Shown piece after piece: positions 9,044 to 18,896 of a stretch of DNA of 64,000 nucleotides. Source of the DNA: a bacterium (GTDB lineage: Bacteria > Bdellovibrionota > UBA2428); contig JAACVK010000025.1 in NCBI GenBank assembly GCA_009991595.1, positions 37,547-101,546 of the forward strand, read 5' to 3'. The translations under genes and the position numbers were made by a program. The first letter of the stretch is position 1, and every line of letters begins with the position of its first letter. The notes under the pieces were generated by a model, which saw only the letters and a list, made by a program, of their open reading frames with translations, did no database searches and was not told where the DNA came from.

Positions 9044-9994
9044 TTATTTTTTACTAGAACTATCGCCATCTTTTCCGGCCTTGCCTTGGTTTTTGACGGC
9101 ACCAAAGGATTTACCCGCTACATCGGCTTCTGACAGTGAGGCCGGTCGATCACAAAAATTTCCCCTAATATAAACCGGTGGCAAATAGGCCCCTGTAGTC
9201 ATAGCAAACTGAATCTGAATCGTTGCCTTACCCACGCTACCGGGCAAATAATTTACGACCGTCCCATCACTTCGGTAAAAGATAAGCGCAGGTCTATTAA
9301 TTAAATGTTTAAAAGTTTGATTCTCCAACTTTTTCGAGGACTCTGGCGTGGAATGCACTCGAACAAATTTAAAATCCCTTGCGGCCAGAGAAATATACGA
9401 ACCATCAGGAAGGCTTCTTCTAAAAATAAAAGTCACCTCTCCAGCTCGGTTCATGACTTGATAGAGCTCCCACCAGAAGGTTTCGTTGTCATTGGCCAAT
9501 CGAAGCTCTTCTTCAAAAAGTTTTCGAATCCTTCTTCCATCCGGACGAAAATTCCATGGAATCTTATCTAAACTGCCACAGGAAGCCAGGGCATCTAACT
9601 TGAACTCAGGCGCAAAGGGAAGCCCCGCTACTTGCCCAAAGCTTTGAAAGGAAAAAATTGCGATGAAAGTTAAAACAACTTTTGAAAAGCGCCGTCGAGC
9701 CCATAGTAACAAGAAAATAAAACAGGCAAAGACAATCCAAAAATCAGTTACTAGCGCATGAATCAAAGCAAGAACAAAACTCAAAGCCCCCAATCGCCAA
9801 GCCCATTTAAAATGATAAAAACATACATACGAAAAAGAGCCCAAGCTAAGCCACAAGGCCAACAAAACGCCCGCTTCAAAAGTGACCGGATCTAAGATGG
9901 GAATAGGCAGAGCTAGAAAAACCGCGGCCGAAAGCAAAGCCAAAATGCTTTGGCTTCTCTTTGGCTCTTGAGATAGTTCGCTTTTCCAGCCCAC
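9044..9994 (-). CDS. Membrane-anchored protein with extracytoplasmic C-terminal domain, unknown
   Basis: A 316-residue protein starting at GTG 9994. The N-terminal 120 residues hold about five hydrophobic segments (roughly 19-35, 41-60, 70-85, 87-99, 106-120). A soluble domain of about 190 residues follows, with two Cys (CGSLDK and NFCDRP) that could pair if it faces the periplasm. The tail is polar (Gly/Lys/Ser). The next gene on the strand is lptB, 96 bases away, which is where lptA/lptC are usually found, but I see no LptA/LptC repeat pattern. I do not recognise the family. Confidence 0.65.
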   Translation of the reverse strand: MGWKSELSQEPKRSQSILALLSAAVFLALPIPILDPVTFEAGVLLALWLSLGSFSYVCFYHFKWAWRLGALSFVLALIHALVTDFWIVFACFIFLLLWARRRFSKVVLTFIAIFSFQSFGQVAGLPFAPEFKLDALASCGSLDKIPWNFRPDGRRIRKLFEEELRLANDNETFWWELYQVMNRAGEVTFIFRRSLPDGSYISLAARDFKFVRVHSTPESSKKLENQTFKHLINRPALIFYRSDGTVVNYLPGSVGKATIQIQFAMTTGAYLPPVYIRGNFCDRPASLSEADVAGKSFGAVKNQGKAGKDGDSSSKK

Positions 9995-10072
9995 ATTCTA
10001 AAGCTTACTCTAGGCTCGGCCAGCTTAACCTACACATAGCAGCAAAACTTTGTTCTTGGAGCAGCACTAAAC

Positions 10073-11230
10073 CTAGAGAAGGTCTCTTAGTATGCGATTG
10101 CGGGCCATGACTCTTTGGCGGTTCTTATAGTCCCTATGGCGACTTCGCCCGCTCAAACTCTCCACATAAGACTCTTTATCTAAGATTTGAACTTCAAAAG
10201 GCTGAAAGAAACTTCGCTTTTCACGAATAGCGACCGGAACCGTGTCAAGGATTTGCCGAGCATCGCCACTCAAAGACTCGCGCAAAGTGGACATTAGTTG
10301 GAAAGATGGGTCCGGAGCTATGATCATTTGGCGACCAGTAAACTGAATAGCTCTATACCAAGGTGAGCTAAAAGGGTTTCGGACCTGAGTCATGGGAACT
10401 CTTTCAACGTTTTCTAGTTCCCTAATTCTTGTAATAAAATTCTCAGAGGTCCAATCACTTGCCTCGGCCTGCTCAAACATTGGCTCAACGTTTCCTTTAA
10501 AACTATCAAAGGAAATCACATTGTTTACAGAGCGACTCGGATAAATATTCGGAGCTGAAACAACTCCGGTATCAAACATCCGCTGAATTAGCCGGAAACT
10601 CTCCCAACGATTCTCAGTAACAAATCGAAATCCAATCGAATCATAAATGGCTTCAACCACCGTGGTGGGTTTAGCCAACAACTTCATAATGGTTGAATTT
10701 CGCTCTTTACGCTGCCGTTTAATGTAACGGACCAAAGGAATCGCTTCTCCTTGTGGATCAAATATCCAACGAGAGTTTCCCCCGCCTGTGGTGATCATAG
10801 AATCAAAACGGCCGAAGATTTGCTCTCTAGCATATTGAAAGTTCTCCATTCGAATATCATTGTTCAAATGGCAAATGATATGCATAATTCTCAATATGGC
10901 GCATGCCCAACGAGACTCATCGTCAACTTGCTTTGAGGCATCTATCATTAAACGGGTAATTTCATTATTTGGAGCGCGACTTAAAAACCTGTCAGGTAAA
11001 AGCTCATCCTCATCAAGTAGGTGATTCTTAATAAAAGAGAGCGCTTCAAAATAAATACGCCAAATCTCCTCTTGAGCATAGGGGTCTGAAAGTTCGTAGC
11101 CATAAGAAATGACGAATCTTTTGGCGTCTTCTTTGTTTTTTACATTTAGCTTAGGAAAATCTAGATAAGAAAGACCTTCCAAAGCAATGCGCAACGAAGT
11201 CCAATCAAAGTCTAAACCTCGTTTTTTCAC
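10073..11230 (-). CDS. RelA/SpoT-synthetase-fold protein, divergent
   Basis: A 385-residue cytoplasmic protein. Residues 171-203 (R/K-rich, then STIMKLL, then IYDSIGFRF) resemble the (p)ppGpp synthetase start, where R-x-K-x(3)-S-I precedes a catalytic Asp in Y/F-D-x-I-G-x-R; here this is Asp197. Residues 292-297 (YRAIQF) match the GY-[QR]-[SA]-[IL]-H strand, with the His replaced by Gln. Residues 345-350 (FEVQIL) match E-[VI]-Q-[IL]-R, with Glu346 as the catalytic-type Glu. The Asp-Glu separation is about 150 residues instead of about 60, so a large insertion is present. There is no HD hydrolase motif. From memory it resembles an uncharacterised deltaproteobacterial family (TIGR04552). Actual nucleotide synthesis is inference. 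It lies 6 bases after the Lys-rich protein gene. Confidence 0.7.
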   Translation of the reverse strand: MKKRGLDFDWTSLRIALEGLSYLDFPKLNVKNKEDAKRFVISYGYELSDPYAQEEIWRIYFEALSFIKNHLLDEDELLPDRFLSRAPNNEITRLMIDASKQVDDESRWACAILRIMHIICHLNNDIRMENFQYAREQIFGRFDSMITTGGGNSRWIFDPQGEAIPLVRYIKRQRKERNSTIMKLLAKPTTVVEAIYDSIGFRFVTENRWESFRLIQRMFDTGVVSAPNIYPSRSVNNVISFDSFKGNVEPMFEQAEASDWTSENFITRIRELENVERVPMTQVRNPFSSPWYRAIQFTGRQMIIAPDPSFQLMSTLRESLSGDARQILDTVPVAIREKRSFFQPFEVQILDKESYVESLSGRSRHRDYKNRQRVMARNRILRDLL

Positions 11231-11236
11231 CTAAAA

Positions 11237-11839
11237 TCACCAGCCGTCATCTTCATCATCAAGGCCGGCTGGCTTATCGGGATCCCATTCTCCATCATCA
11301 GTCCACTCATCTGAGTCATCAAAAGCAGTTCGGGAGTCTTCCTCTTCTTCAAGGTCGGCATCTTCAATACCGGCCGGATCAGCTTTCCACCACGAAGGAG
11401 GGCCCTCTGGGCTTTCATCATCCTCAACAAACTCATCCAAATCAGCTTCACGGGCTCTTTCATCTTCATCAAAATCAAATTCTGCAACTTCCGTGTTTTC
11501 CTCTTCTGCGTCACCAAAGGGAAAGGTTGGGCGAGGAGCTTTCTTGTCTTTGGCTCGAGCCGGAGCTGAGAACACTTCTTCCAAAAGGTTTTTCTTCGCT
11601 GGCTTATTAGCTTCAGTCTTAACCTCTCCTCGTGCCTCAGGTTCAACAGCGGGCGAAGGCTTCTTTCTAGCAGGTGCTTTTTTCGCAGGCGCCTTTTTCT
11701 TGGCAGGCGCTTTTTTAGGAGCAGGAGCCTTCTTTTTAGCAGGTGCGGCCTTCTTTGCCGCAACAGCTTTCTTCTTAGGCTTTGATACTACCTTTTTCTT
11801 TGCGCTAGTCTTCTTTTTAGCAATCTTCTTCTTCGCCAT
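11237..11839 (-). CDS. Bipolar Lys/Ala/Pro-rich and acidic protein
   Basis: A 200-residue low-complexity protein. Residues 1-62 are a histone-H1-like tail of repeated KKAPAK/AAKK units. Residues 63-110 form a short linker. Residues 110-200 are strongly acidic (Asp/Glu runs, several Trp). Such basic tails bind DNA or RNA non-specifically, and the acidic half could neutralise or regulate that or bind a basic partner. The 3' end lies 6 bases from the RelA/SpoT-fold gene, so the two are probably co-transcribed and may act together. The start ATG has a weak GCAGG just upstream. The repeat-rich segment may vary in length between strains. Confidence 0.75.
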   Translation of the reverse strand: MAKKKIAKKKTSAKKKVVSKPKKKAVAAKKAAPAKKKAPAPKKAPAKKKAPAKKAPARKKPSPAVEPEARGEVKTEANKPAKKNLLEEVFSAPARAKDKKAPRPTFPFGDAEEENTEVAEFDFDEDERAREADLDEFVEDDESPEGPPSWWKADPAGIEDADLEEEEDSRTAFDDSDEWTDDGEWDPDKPAGLDDEDDGW

Positions 11840-11898
11840 CCTGCTTGCCTTTCTGATAAGCTTCTACACTTGAGTTCTTAAGTAAAGGTTCAGACCCG

Positions 11899-12537
11899 AT
11901 GTCAAGCTCGCAAATCTCTATATCCACGCTTTTTAAATCTACGGATTTTTGGGCAATAAACAAGAAGGCAGGACAACACTGGAACGAAGTGCTAACGCAG
12001 AGCGACGGAGATTGGGAGGCTCTGCACAGACTGGACTTTCTAACAAGCGGAGCCATGTTGTTTTGTGAAGCTAAACACATAAAACCATTCAGAGATTCAA
12101 TATTTAAAAGCGCGGCAACAAAAAAAATCTATATTGCCGGATGCCGTCAACCTCTGCCAGATCACTTTCTAAACCAAAAAATAGAGGGATTTGTTGGGAG
12201 CCGTTACCGCTCCTCCAAAAAAACTCGCTTTTCTTTGGAAAGAGAGAGTTTTCGAGGATTTCACAATATCCAAGAAGCCTCACATATTGTCACAAAATGT
12301 GAAGACCCCTCCATTGCTGCAGTTTTTTCTGATCATATTTACCAAATTCAACTTATTTCAGGCTGTCGCCACCAAATTCGAACTTTTTTCGAATGGGCGA
12401 AGTCTCCCATCAATGGCGACCCGATTTACGAAGGAACAAAGGCCTCAAGACTTCAGCTACACGCTTGGAAACTAGTGTTTAAACACCCTCTCAATTCCAA
12501 TGAGATTATTCAAATTGAAGCTCCTATAGAAAACTAG
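11899..12537 (+). CDS. RluA-family pseudouridine synthase
   Basis: A 212-residue catalytic domain without an S4 RNA-binding domain. The signature HRLDFLTSG (about residues 44-52) holds the catalytic Asp that attacks uridine C1'. Further family motifs are KKIYIAGC (family K.Y.a.v.G), SGCRHQIRTFFEW and PINGDPIYEG. It converts specific uridines of rRNA or tRNA to pseudouridine; the target cannot be told from sequence. Its start lies 59 bases from the divergent Lys-rich gene and its stop overlaps that of the convergent secreted-protein gene by four bases. Confidence 0.9.
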   Translation: MSSSQISISTLFKSTDFWAINKKAGQHWNEVLTQSDGDWEALHRLDFLTSGAMLFCEAKHIKPFRDSIFKSAATKKIYIAGCRQPLPDHFLNQKIEGFVGSRYRSSKKTRFSLERESFRGFHNIQEASHIVTKCEDPSIAAVFSDHIYQIQLISGCRHQIRTFFEWAKSPINGDPIYEGTKASRLQLHAWKLVFKHPLNSNEIIQIEAPIEN

Positions 12538-13532
12538 TTCTTAGCCTTAGCGACGCTTTCCCTCATTTGAAAAGCCCAAGAGCGACCGACTTGAAAAAGA
12601 TTGTTTGTAGTAATTTTTTCACTTTCAATCACCCATTCCGCATTTCTCTCATAACTTTCTAAAATGTGTCCAAGATAGGCCTCCGAATCTCTTTGCTCGG
12701 CAGTAACTAAATCAACTTCCAACAACCCCGCCACCTTCATCACCTTTTGAAGCTCTAAAAAATTACCCTGCGCCTGGGACTCCTCAAAGGTTATTACAAA
12801 CCCCAAATCAATTTCTCGACTCCCATCCTCAGAAACTCGGGTATAAGTTTGAAACAATCTGTCTCGCTTGTCTTCAGGGAGCTTTAGATTGGCAGCCACC
12901 CAATCATTGAGAAGCAAGGAATTACCATAGTGACCAAGCTCATGAAGAATGGACTCAACATTTGCGCCTGTTTCAAGGAATACAAATTGTGAATGCCCTC
13001 CCTTTGCCGCAGAAAGCCTCAAAAGTTCCTCTCTGTCGTCTAGAGAAAAGCCCTGAGGAAACTTTCCCCCTCGAAACAAAGCAGGCCTTAGCTGACTCAA
13101 ATGTTCATCAGTTCCCATATAGAAATTCAACCCAAATGCATTGCAATCTCTACCAATGGCACAAATCAAAAGTTTCCCCTTTGAAAAGCTTGGATCCATT
13201 TTTAAAGCTCTCTGCAAAGTCAAAACAGATTCATTCTTCCCATTATAACGCTCGATAAAATCAGCATATTTATGCCACTCCCTAAGACTTCTTTGAACAG
13301 TCTGCAATGATGAAGGGTTCTTTTGCGCAGCTTCTCTCAATAAACGCGGAAGTTCCGACAAGGAACCTGCTACAACAGTGCCCTCTAATGAAGCAATCTG
13401 AGCAATCTTTTCTACAATTGCCGAGCAATCTGATACACTTGATTGTGGATTACCTGCTTCAACCGAAAGGGCTAGGTCGGCAACGGTTAAACAAAGCCAA
13501 ACTCCCCAGAAAACCGTGCGCATGAGCCTCAT
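12534..13532 (-). CDS. Secreted protein with HELGHY zinc-binding motif
   Basis: A 332-residue protein with an N-terminal signal peptide (MRLMRTVFWGVWLCLTVADLALS, cleavage near SVEA). At about residue 197 the sequence ILHELGHYGNSLL gives HExxH, the zinc site of many metallopeptidases. No clear third ligand or Met-turn is visible. Two Met codons (13532 and 13523) could start it; GAGG lies three bases before the second. Cys pairs in the N-terminal half suit an exported protein. The family is unknown. It is convergent with the pseudouridine synthase gene. Confidence 0.65.
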   Translation of the reverse strand: MRLMRTVFWGVWLCLTVADLALSVEAGNPQSSVSDCSAIVEKIAQIASLEGTVVAGSLSELPRLLREAAQKNPSSLQTVQRSLREWHKYADFIERYNGKNESVLTLQRALKMDPSFSKGKLLICAIGRDCNAFGLNFYMGTDEHLSQLRPALFRGGKFPQGFSLDDREELLRLSAAKGGHSQFVFLETGANVESILHELGHYGNSLLLNDWVAANLKLPEDKRDRLFQTYTRVSEDGSREIDLGFVITFEESQAQGNFLELQKVMKVAGLLEVDLVTAEQRDSEAYLGHILESYERNAEWVIESEKITTNNLFQVGRSWAFQMRESVAKAKN

Positions 13533-13553
13533 CTGCCAATGGTATCATCATCT

Positions 13554-13579
13554 AAAATAGCCAAGCAAGAAACTATTTT
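13554..13579 (-). terminator. Weak hairpin after clpB
   Basis: AAAATAG and CTATTTT form a 7-base-pair A/T-rich stem with a 12-base loop, 24 bases after the clpB stop on the minus strand. It could stop clpB transcription, but the stem is weak and no strong T-run follows. Confidence 0.25.
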
Positions 13580-13602
13580 GGCCGACATTTCTGACAGCCG
13601 TA

Positions 13603-16194
13603 TCAGTTGAGAAGTTTCTTTTCAAAAAGAAGATCATCGCCTTTACGATAATCAACTGAAATTCTATCTCCCTCAAGAAACTCTCCCGCCAATAGCTTTT
13701 TAGACAATGGCACTTGAATTTTTTTGTAAATCGCACGCTTCAAGGGCCGCGCGCCATAAACAGGATCATATCCAATCTTAGCTAAGTAATCTTTCGCATC
13801 ATTCGATAGAGTCAAACTCAACTTTTGCTGATCAAGAATCCTATCGAGTTGTTTCACTTGGACATCTACAATTTCTCGAATCAATACACTCGATAGTGGG
13901 CTAAAGACAACGACCTCATCAATTCGATTGATGAATTCTGGTCTTAAATGAGACTTGAGCTCTTCCAACATCCGAGTCTGCATTTCTACCTCCGATATTT
14001 TGCCACCCTCGAGCGCAATGTGAGAACCAATGTTACTGGTCATAATTAAGGCGACGTTTTTAAAGTCTACAACTCGCCCCTGACCATCGGTTAGACGTCC
14101 GTCATCTAGAACCTGAAGCAAAACGTTCAACACATCTTGGTGAGCTTTTTCAATTTCATCAAACAAGACAACGCAATACGGTCGCCGACGAACGGCTTCG
14201 GTCAATTGACCACCCTCATCATAGCCAACATAGCCGGGAGGAGCGCCTATCAAGCGAGAGACGGAGTGCTTTTCCATATACTCGCTCATATCAATACGAA
14301 TCATGTTGGCTTCATCATCAAAAAGAAACTCGGCCAGACTCTTTGCCGTTTCAGTTTTACCCACTCCAGTCGGGCCTAAGAATAAAAAAGATCCAATAGG
14401 CTTGGAAGGATCTTTTAAACCACTCCGCGCCAAACGAACCGCATCACTCACGGCTTCAAGAGCACGATCTTGCCCACGAACTCTTTGTTTTAAAACACTT
14501 TCTAAACCTAGAAGCTTTTCGTTTTCTCCCTGCATTAGTTTTTCAACAGGAACTCCGGTCCATTTTGCGACAATCCCAGCGATGTCCTCCGAACCGACTT
14601 CCTCTTTGAGCATTCTTTTTTCATCAGAGGTCGATCTTAAATTTTGCTGAGCTTGCTCCAATAGTTTTTGTTTTTCAGGAAGCTTTCCATATTTAATCTC
14701 AGCAGCTCTTTGAAGCTCGGAATTTCGTTCAGCCTTCTCTAGATCAATCGTTAACTGTTCAATTTCTTCTTGAAGAGTTCTCAAAGAGGCGATCTCTTGC
14801 TTTTCCTTTTCCCATTGAACTTTTAAGACATCTATTTCAGACTTCTTCTCTGCGATCGTTTTTTCAATCTCTTCAAGCCTCTGCTTCGAGGCGGGATCTT
14901 TTTCTTTTTTCAAGCCCTCTCTTTCCACTTCGAGCTGAATCGTGGCACGAACTTTTTCATCAATGATGGTTGGCATAGAATCAATTTCGATGCGCAGTTT
15001 TGCGGCAGCTTCATCTACTAAGTCGATCGCCTTATCGGGAAGAAACCTATCTGCAATGTATCGATTTGAAAGCGTAGCAGCCGAGATCAAAGCTTGATCT
15101 TGAATTTTAACTCCATGGTGGACTTCATACTTTTCTTTTATTCCACGCAAAATAGAAATGGTGTCCTCAACGCTCGGCTCACCCACGTAAACTTGTTGAA
15201 AACGTCGCTCTAGGGCCGGATCTTTCTCTATGTATTTTCTATATTCATCTAAGGTCGTCGCACCCACACATCGCAACTCTCCACGAGCCAACGCGGGCTT
15301 TAATAAATTCCCTGCATCCATGGCTCCGTCTGATTTTCCCGCGCCAATCAGCGTGTGTAACTCGTCAATAAAGAGAATGATCTCTCCGGCAGCCTCTTGA
15401 ACCTCATTTAAAAAAGCCTTCAGTCGCTCTTCAAACTCTCCGCGAAATTTTGCTCCGGCCACCATGGCACCTAAATCTAGCGAGCGAACACTTTTTCCTT
15501 TTAAAGATTCAGGAATATCTCCATTCACAATTCTTTGAGCCAAGCCCTCTGCAATGGCGGTCTTCCCGACTCCGGGCTCTCCAATCAAAACAGGGTTGTT
15601 TTTGGTTCTTCGGGAAAGAACCTGAATCACTCTGCGAATTTCTTCATCGCGGCCAATCACCGGATCAAGCTTTCCTTCAGCGGCATACTTCGTTAAATCT
15701 TTTGAATACTTTTCAAGGGTTTGATATTTCTGCTCAGCATTTGGATCGTCGGCCTTCTTGTTGCCTCGTATTCTTTGAAATTCAGGCTCCAGACTTTCAG
15801 CTCTTACACCTTGGTCAGCCAACTCTCTTGATAGGTTACTTTCCACTTCAAGGGCAGCCAAAAACAAATGCTCCACAGTAACGTAAGCATCCTTTTGCAT
15901 GAGGGCTCGCTGTTCGGCCTTTTGAATGATCGCCTGGCCTTCACTAGAGAGGCTCTGTCCGGCAGTTCCCCCGCTAACCGTGGGAAGACTCTTTAACTGC
16001 TTATCTGTAATCGTCTTAACAATCGCCAAATTCTTCGCAGAGCGAAGGGCTGACAACACCGGAGAGGCCTGATCTTGTAGCATTGACCAAACTAGGTGCG
16101 GAACATCAATGGTCGGGTTACGCGAGCTCTCAGCCTTCTTTTGGGCGGAAGCAAGAGTCTGCTGGGTCATAGCTGTGTATTTTTCGAAGTTCAT
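13603..16194 (-). CDS. clpB: ClpB disaggregase
   Basis: An AAA+ chaperone that, with DnaK, pulls proteins out of aggregates. The 863 residues are full length. The order is an N-terminal Clp-N domain, the first Walker A GEPGVGKT (about residue 204) with Walker B, a long coiled-coil middle domain (about 410-530, heptad-rich Glu/Lys), the second Walker A GPTGVGKT (about 606) with Walker [12 protein letters not shown], and a C-terminal domain. It has no IGF/L loop for ClpP, as expected. No CIRCE-type operator is visible upstream; the gap to ftsH is 96 bases. The ATG has AGGG only one base upstream. Confidence 0.98.
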   Translation of the reverse strand: MNFEKYTAMTQQTLASAQKKAESSRNPTIDVPHLVWSMLQDQASPVLSALRSAKNLAIVKTITDKQLKSLPTVSGGTAGQSLSSEGQAIIQKAEQRALMQKDAYVTVEHLFLAALEVESNLSRELADQGVRAESLEPEFQRIRGNKKADDPNAEQKYQTLEKYSKDLTKYAAEGKLDPVIGRDEEIRRVIQVLSRRTKNNPVLIGEPGVGKTAIAEGLAQRIVNGDIPESLKGKSVRSLDLGAMVAGAKFRGEFEERLKAFLNEVQEAAGEIILFIDELHTLIGAGKSDGAMDAGNLLKPALARGELRCVGATTLDEYRKYIEKDPALERRFQQVYVGEPSVEDTISILRGIKEKYEVHHGVKIQDQALISAATLSNRYIADRFLPDKAIDLVDEAAAKLRIEIDSMPTIIDEKVRATIQLEVEREGLKKEKDPASKQRLEEIEKTIAEKKSEIDVLKVQWEKEKQEIASLRTLQEEIEQLTIDLEKAERNSELQRAAEIKYGKLPEKQKLLEQAQQNLRSTSDEKRMLKEEVGSEDIAGIVAKWTGVPVEKLMQGENEKLLGLESVLKQRVRGQDRALEAVSDAVRLARSGLKDPSKPIGSFLFLGPTGVGKTETAKSLAEFLFDDEANMIRIDMSEYMEKHSVSRLIGAPPGYVGYDEGGQLTEAVRRRPYCVVLFDEIEKAHQDVLNVLLQVLDDGRLTDGQGRVVDFKNVALIMTSNIGSHIALEGGKISEVEMQTRMLEELKSHLRPEFINRIDEVVVFSPLSSVLIREIVDVQVKQLDRILDQQKLSLTLSNDAKDYLAKIGYDPVYGARPLKRAIYKKIQVPLSKKLLAGEFLEGDRISVDYRKGDDLLFEKKLLN

Positions 16195-16290
16195 ACCCTA
16201 AATAGTGGGTTCTATTTTCCAAAAGGCAAGGTAGAGATTCCTCACCTATCAAATAAACACCTTGATTAGGGACACTTAGCGCAACTAAAA

Positions 16291-18162
16291 TCACAAGCCT
16301 AGACTGGCTTTACTTGGGAAAAGCTCGTTTATCTGAACCTTTTCTAAGGTTTCAATCTCAAGAAGCTTTTCCACCGTCTTGTCTAACAAGGCTCTGTGTT
16401 CTTTTACGATCATGCAAGCACGCTTGAACTCCTCGTCCAACATAGCTCTTAATTCTGAATCAAGACGCTTGGCTGTATCGTCGGATACGGCTGCATACTC
16501 TTGGCGAACAAAGGGGTTGCCCGAGTAAGATTCATTTTGATCCCCCAAAGAAACAAGACCTAAGGAGTCTCCCATACCAAGCTCCATCAACATTTTTCGA
16601 ACAATTCGACTGGCTCGTTTCAAGTCATCAGAGGCTCCGGTTGTAATTTTGCCTATAACAACTTTCTCTGCGGCTCTTCCGCCAAGCAAAACACGAATCA
16701 TTGTTCTCAATTTTATATCGCTCATTAGATGACGCTCTTCCTCGGGAATTTGCATAGTGAAGCCTAAGGCACCCGAGCTTCGAGGAATAATGCTGATCCG
16801 ATGAACGGGATCGGACTCCTCACTAAAATGAGCCACCAAAGCGTGCCCAACTTCATGAACAGCTACGGTGTATTTTTCGTCTGCAGGCATGACTCGACTC
16901 TTCTTAGCAAGGCCTGCTACCACACGATCAATCGCCTCTTCAAAGCAATCGGCCTTGACAACTGTGTAGCCTTTCCGAACGGCTAAAAGAGCCGCCTCAT
17001 TAACAACATTCGCTAAGTCAGCCCCTGTGAACATAGGAGTTCGAGCTGCGAAATCTTTAAAGTCTATGTTCGCCTCATGCTTAATTTTCTTTGCATGAAC
17101 TTTTAAAATGGCTTCTCGTCCTTGCACATCAGGACGATCCACCACAATCTGTCGATCAAATCGACCCGGCCGCAAAATTGCAGGATCTAAAACCTCTGGT
17201 CGGTTAGTAGCCGCCATGATGATCACTCCAATGTTTTCGGCAAAGCCATCCATTTCAACTAGAATCTGATTCAATGTGTTTTCGCGCTCGTCATTGCTTT
17301 GAATCATATTCGTGCCACGCGTTTTCGCAATTGCGTCCAATTCATCAATAAAGATAATACATGGTGATTTACTTTGAGCTTCTTTGAACAGATCTCGCAC
17401 CCGTGCGGCACCTACGCCCACAAACATTTCAACAAAGTCTGAGCCCGAAATTTGGAAAAAATTAACTCCCGCTTCGCCTGCAGTGGCCCTTGCCAACAAG
17501 GTTTTCCCCGTGCCTGGAGGACCAACTAGCAAAACACCCTTGGGTATGTGCCCACCTATAGCTTTGTATCGAGCGGGGTTTTTTAGAAAATCAATAAACT
17601 CTTGAAGCTCTTCTTTGGCTTCATCACAACCCGCAACGTCGTCAAAACGGGCCTTCCTGTCTTTATCTTCTACAACCAGCTTAGCTCGACTCTTCCCGAA
17701 GGACATCAAACCCGGAGGACCTCCGCGCATCTGACGGCCAATGAAAAATTGCCAAATAAAGACAAAGAACAAAATGGGGAAAACCCATGTGAACAAAAAG
17801 GTGCTGAGCCAAGACTGATCTTCGACCCCCTCAAAGACAATTCCTTTTTCTTCCAACAAAGGAACAAAAGCATCATCTTCAACAGATTTGGCTTGAAGGT
17901 GGGGAAGGGCACTATCGTGAGGAATGGCGATAATTTTCTCCACGCCAATCTCAACTTTTTTAATTCCCCCGTCGCGGACTTCCTGTTTCAAAAGAGAATA
18001 CGGAATAATCTTGGTTTTCGAAGAATCATTCCCAAAGAATCCTGCCAATGACAAAGCAGCAAAAGTAAACAAGGTGAAAATAGCAAAAGACCGCCATGAA
18101 CTGGAAGGGCGCTTGGAGCCACCTTTCCTCAGAGAGGGGCGCTTGGATTTTTTCTTTTTCAT
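16291..18162 (-). CDS. ftsH: FtsH membrane-anchored AAA+ zinc protease
   Basis: Degrades membrane and regulatory proteins such as LpxC in many Gram-negatives. The 623 residues carry a very basic N-terminus ([19 protein letters not shown]), membrane segments at about 26-43 and 117-137 flanking a periplasmic domain, Walker A GPPGTGKT (about residue 213), the second region of homology [17 protein letters not shown], and the zinc site HEVGH (about residue 434). The pore motif FVEMFVGVG is present. The ATG overlaps the stop of the upstream 147-residue protein gene (ATGA), so the two are translationally coupled. Confidence 0.97.
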   Translation of the reverse strand: MKKKKSKRPSLRKGGSKRPSSSWRSFAIFTLFTFAALSLAGFFGNDSSKTKIIPYSLLKQEVRDGGIKKVEIGVEKIIAIPHDSALPHLQAKSVEDDAFVPLLEEKGIVFEGVEDQSWLSTFLFTWVFPILFFVFIWQFFIGRQMRGGPPGLMSFGKSRAKLVVEDKDRKARFDDVAGCDEAKEELQEFIDFLKNPARYKAIGGHIPKGVLLVGPPGTGKTLLARATAGEAGVNFFQISGSDFVEMFVGVGAARVRDLFKEAQSKSPCIIFIDELDAIAKTRGTNMIQSNDERENTLNQILVEMDGFAENIGVIIMAATNRPEVLDPAILRPGRFDRQIVVDRPDVQGREAILKVHAKKIKHEANIDFKDFAARTPMFTGADLANVVNEAALLAVRKGYTVVKADCFEEAIDRVVAGLAKKSRVMPADEKYTVAVHEVGHALVAHFSEESDPVHRISIIPRSSGALGFTMQIPEEERHLMSDIKLRTMIRVLLGGRAAEKVVIGKITTGASDDLKRASRIVRKMLMELGMGDSLGLVSLGDQNESYSGNPFVRQEYAAVSDDTAKRLDSELRAMLDEEFKRACMIVKEHRALLDKTVEKLLEIETLEKVQINELFPSKASLGL

Positions 18163-18602
18163 TCCTCGCCAATTTCTTCCACAACATTGGGAATAAACAC
18201 GTCTGCCTCGACAGCGGATTTAATATCTAAATCATCTTTGATGGTTTCACGGAGGCTCGCCACTTTTTCATCTTCGCCCAAACGCTCATAAGCCAAAATT
18301 GCATGTCGGGGTTTTGACAAGCTCTCGGCCCTTTGCGCACAGCGCACCAACGATTGAGAGTCAGCCTCCTTAGCTAACAACTTAAATAATTTTAAAACCA
18401 AGAAGGTATCGCCTTCCTCAATAGCTAGTCCAATAAGTTTTTCAAGCGCCTGATTTTCCTTGGCCTTTGAAAAGAAATCGGCAGCGTCATTCAATTGACC
18501 CGCCTCTTGAAATCCTTTTGCAATGGCCGAAAGCTGTTCTGGCGTAGTTGCCTTAACGCCATACAACAAGGATCTTTTTGTTAAAGGATCAGGAAGTTTC
18601 AT
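18159..18602 (-). CDS. Helical-repeat-like cytoplasmic protein upstream of ftsH, unknown
   Basis: A 147-residue protein beginning MKLPDPLTKRSLLYGVK. I set the start at ATG 18602 (GGAG about nine bases upstream) instead of an in-frame start 42 bases further out that lacks a ribosome site. It is mostly alpha-helical, with alternating Ala/Leu helices (QLSAIAKGFQEAG, DAADFFSKAKEN) resembling TPR or HEAT-like hairpins, and an acidic C-terminus. It overlaps ftsH by four bases. It may be an adaptor or regulator for FtsH, but this is only inferred from coupling. Confidence 0.7.
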   Translation of the reverse strand: MKLPDPLTKRSLLYGVKATTPEQLSAIAKGFQEAGQLNDAADFFSKAKENQALEKLIGLAIEEGDTFLVLKLFKLLAKEADSQSLVRCAQRAESLSKPRHAILAYERLGEDEKVASLRETIKDDLDIKSAVEADVFIPNVVEEIGEE

Positions 18603-18667
18603 AAAGTTTTTATCTCCGACCCCCGAATAAAACATAGGACCCATTTCAACTCAAGGAGGAGAAAGAA

Positions 18668-18886
18668 ATGTCATTTAAAAAATCAAAGAGTGGAACAGCA
18701 ATTCCTAGACAAACGACTAAGGCAAGTGTGCAGGTTATGTATCAAAATCTTCAAGGCAGCTGGTATGCTTTTGCGGATATTGATGGCGAGATTTACTTTG
18801 CAAAAGTGCCTGTTCAATACGCAGTAGAGAAGAATGATGCAAAAGCTCTAGAAGTGATTAAAAAAAGTCGCTCTAAAGCAGCTTGA
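18668..18886 (+). CDS. Small conserved-looking protein, 72 residues, unknown
   Basis: Begins MSFKKSKSGTAIPRQTTKASVQ after a near-perfect ribosome site (AAGGAGGAGAAAG, 18653-18665), suggesting high translation. The middle (VMYQNLQGSWYAFADIDGEIYFAKVP) looks like a small beta-sheet domain, and the C-terminus is a basic helix. It is divergent from the ftsH operon (65 bases between starts) and its stop lies 10 bases from the convergent 37-residue basic gene. I do not recognise it. The GGAGGAGA of its ribosome site is exactly complementary to the terminator-loop segment of the candidate small RNA near 28.2 kb. Confidence 0.75.
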   Translation: MSFKKSKSGTAIPRQTTKASVQVMYQNLQGSWYAFADIDGEIYFAKVPVQYAVEKNDAKALEVIKKSRSKAA

Positions 18887-18896
18887 TTGTTTAAGC

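Noticed and set aside
11227..11763. Arg/Leu-rich frame of 178 codons overlapping the Lys/Ala-rich gene
   Set aside because: A shifted reading of a repetitive GCAGG/AAG-type sequence; it has no sensible start and the other frame is a coherent bipolar protein.
16195..16290. CIRCE or sigma-32-type control site upstream of clpB
   Set aside because: No TTAGCACTC-N9-GAGTGCTAA and no convincing heat-shock -35/-10 in the gap.
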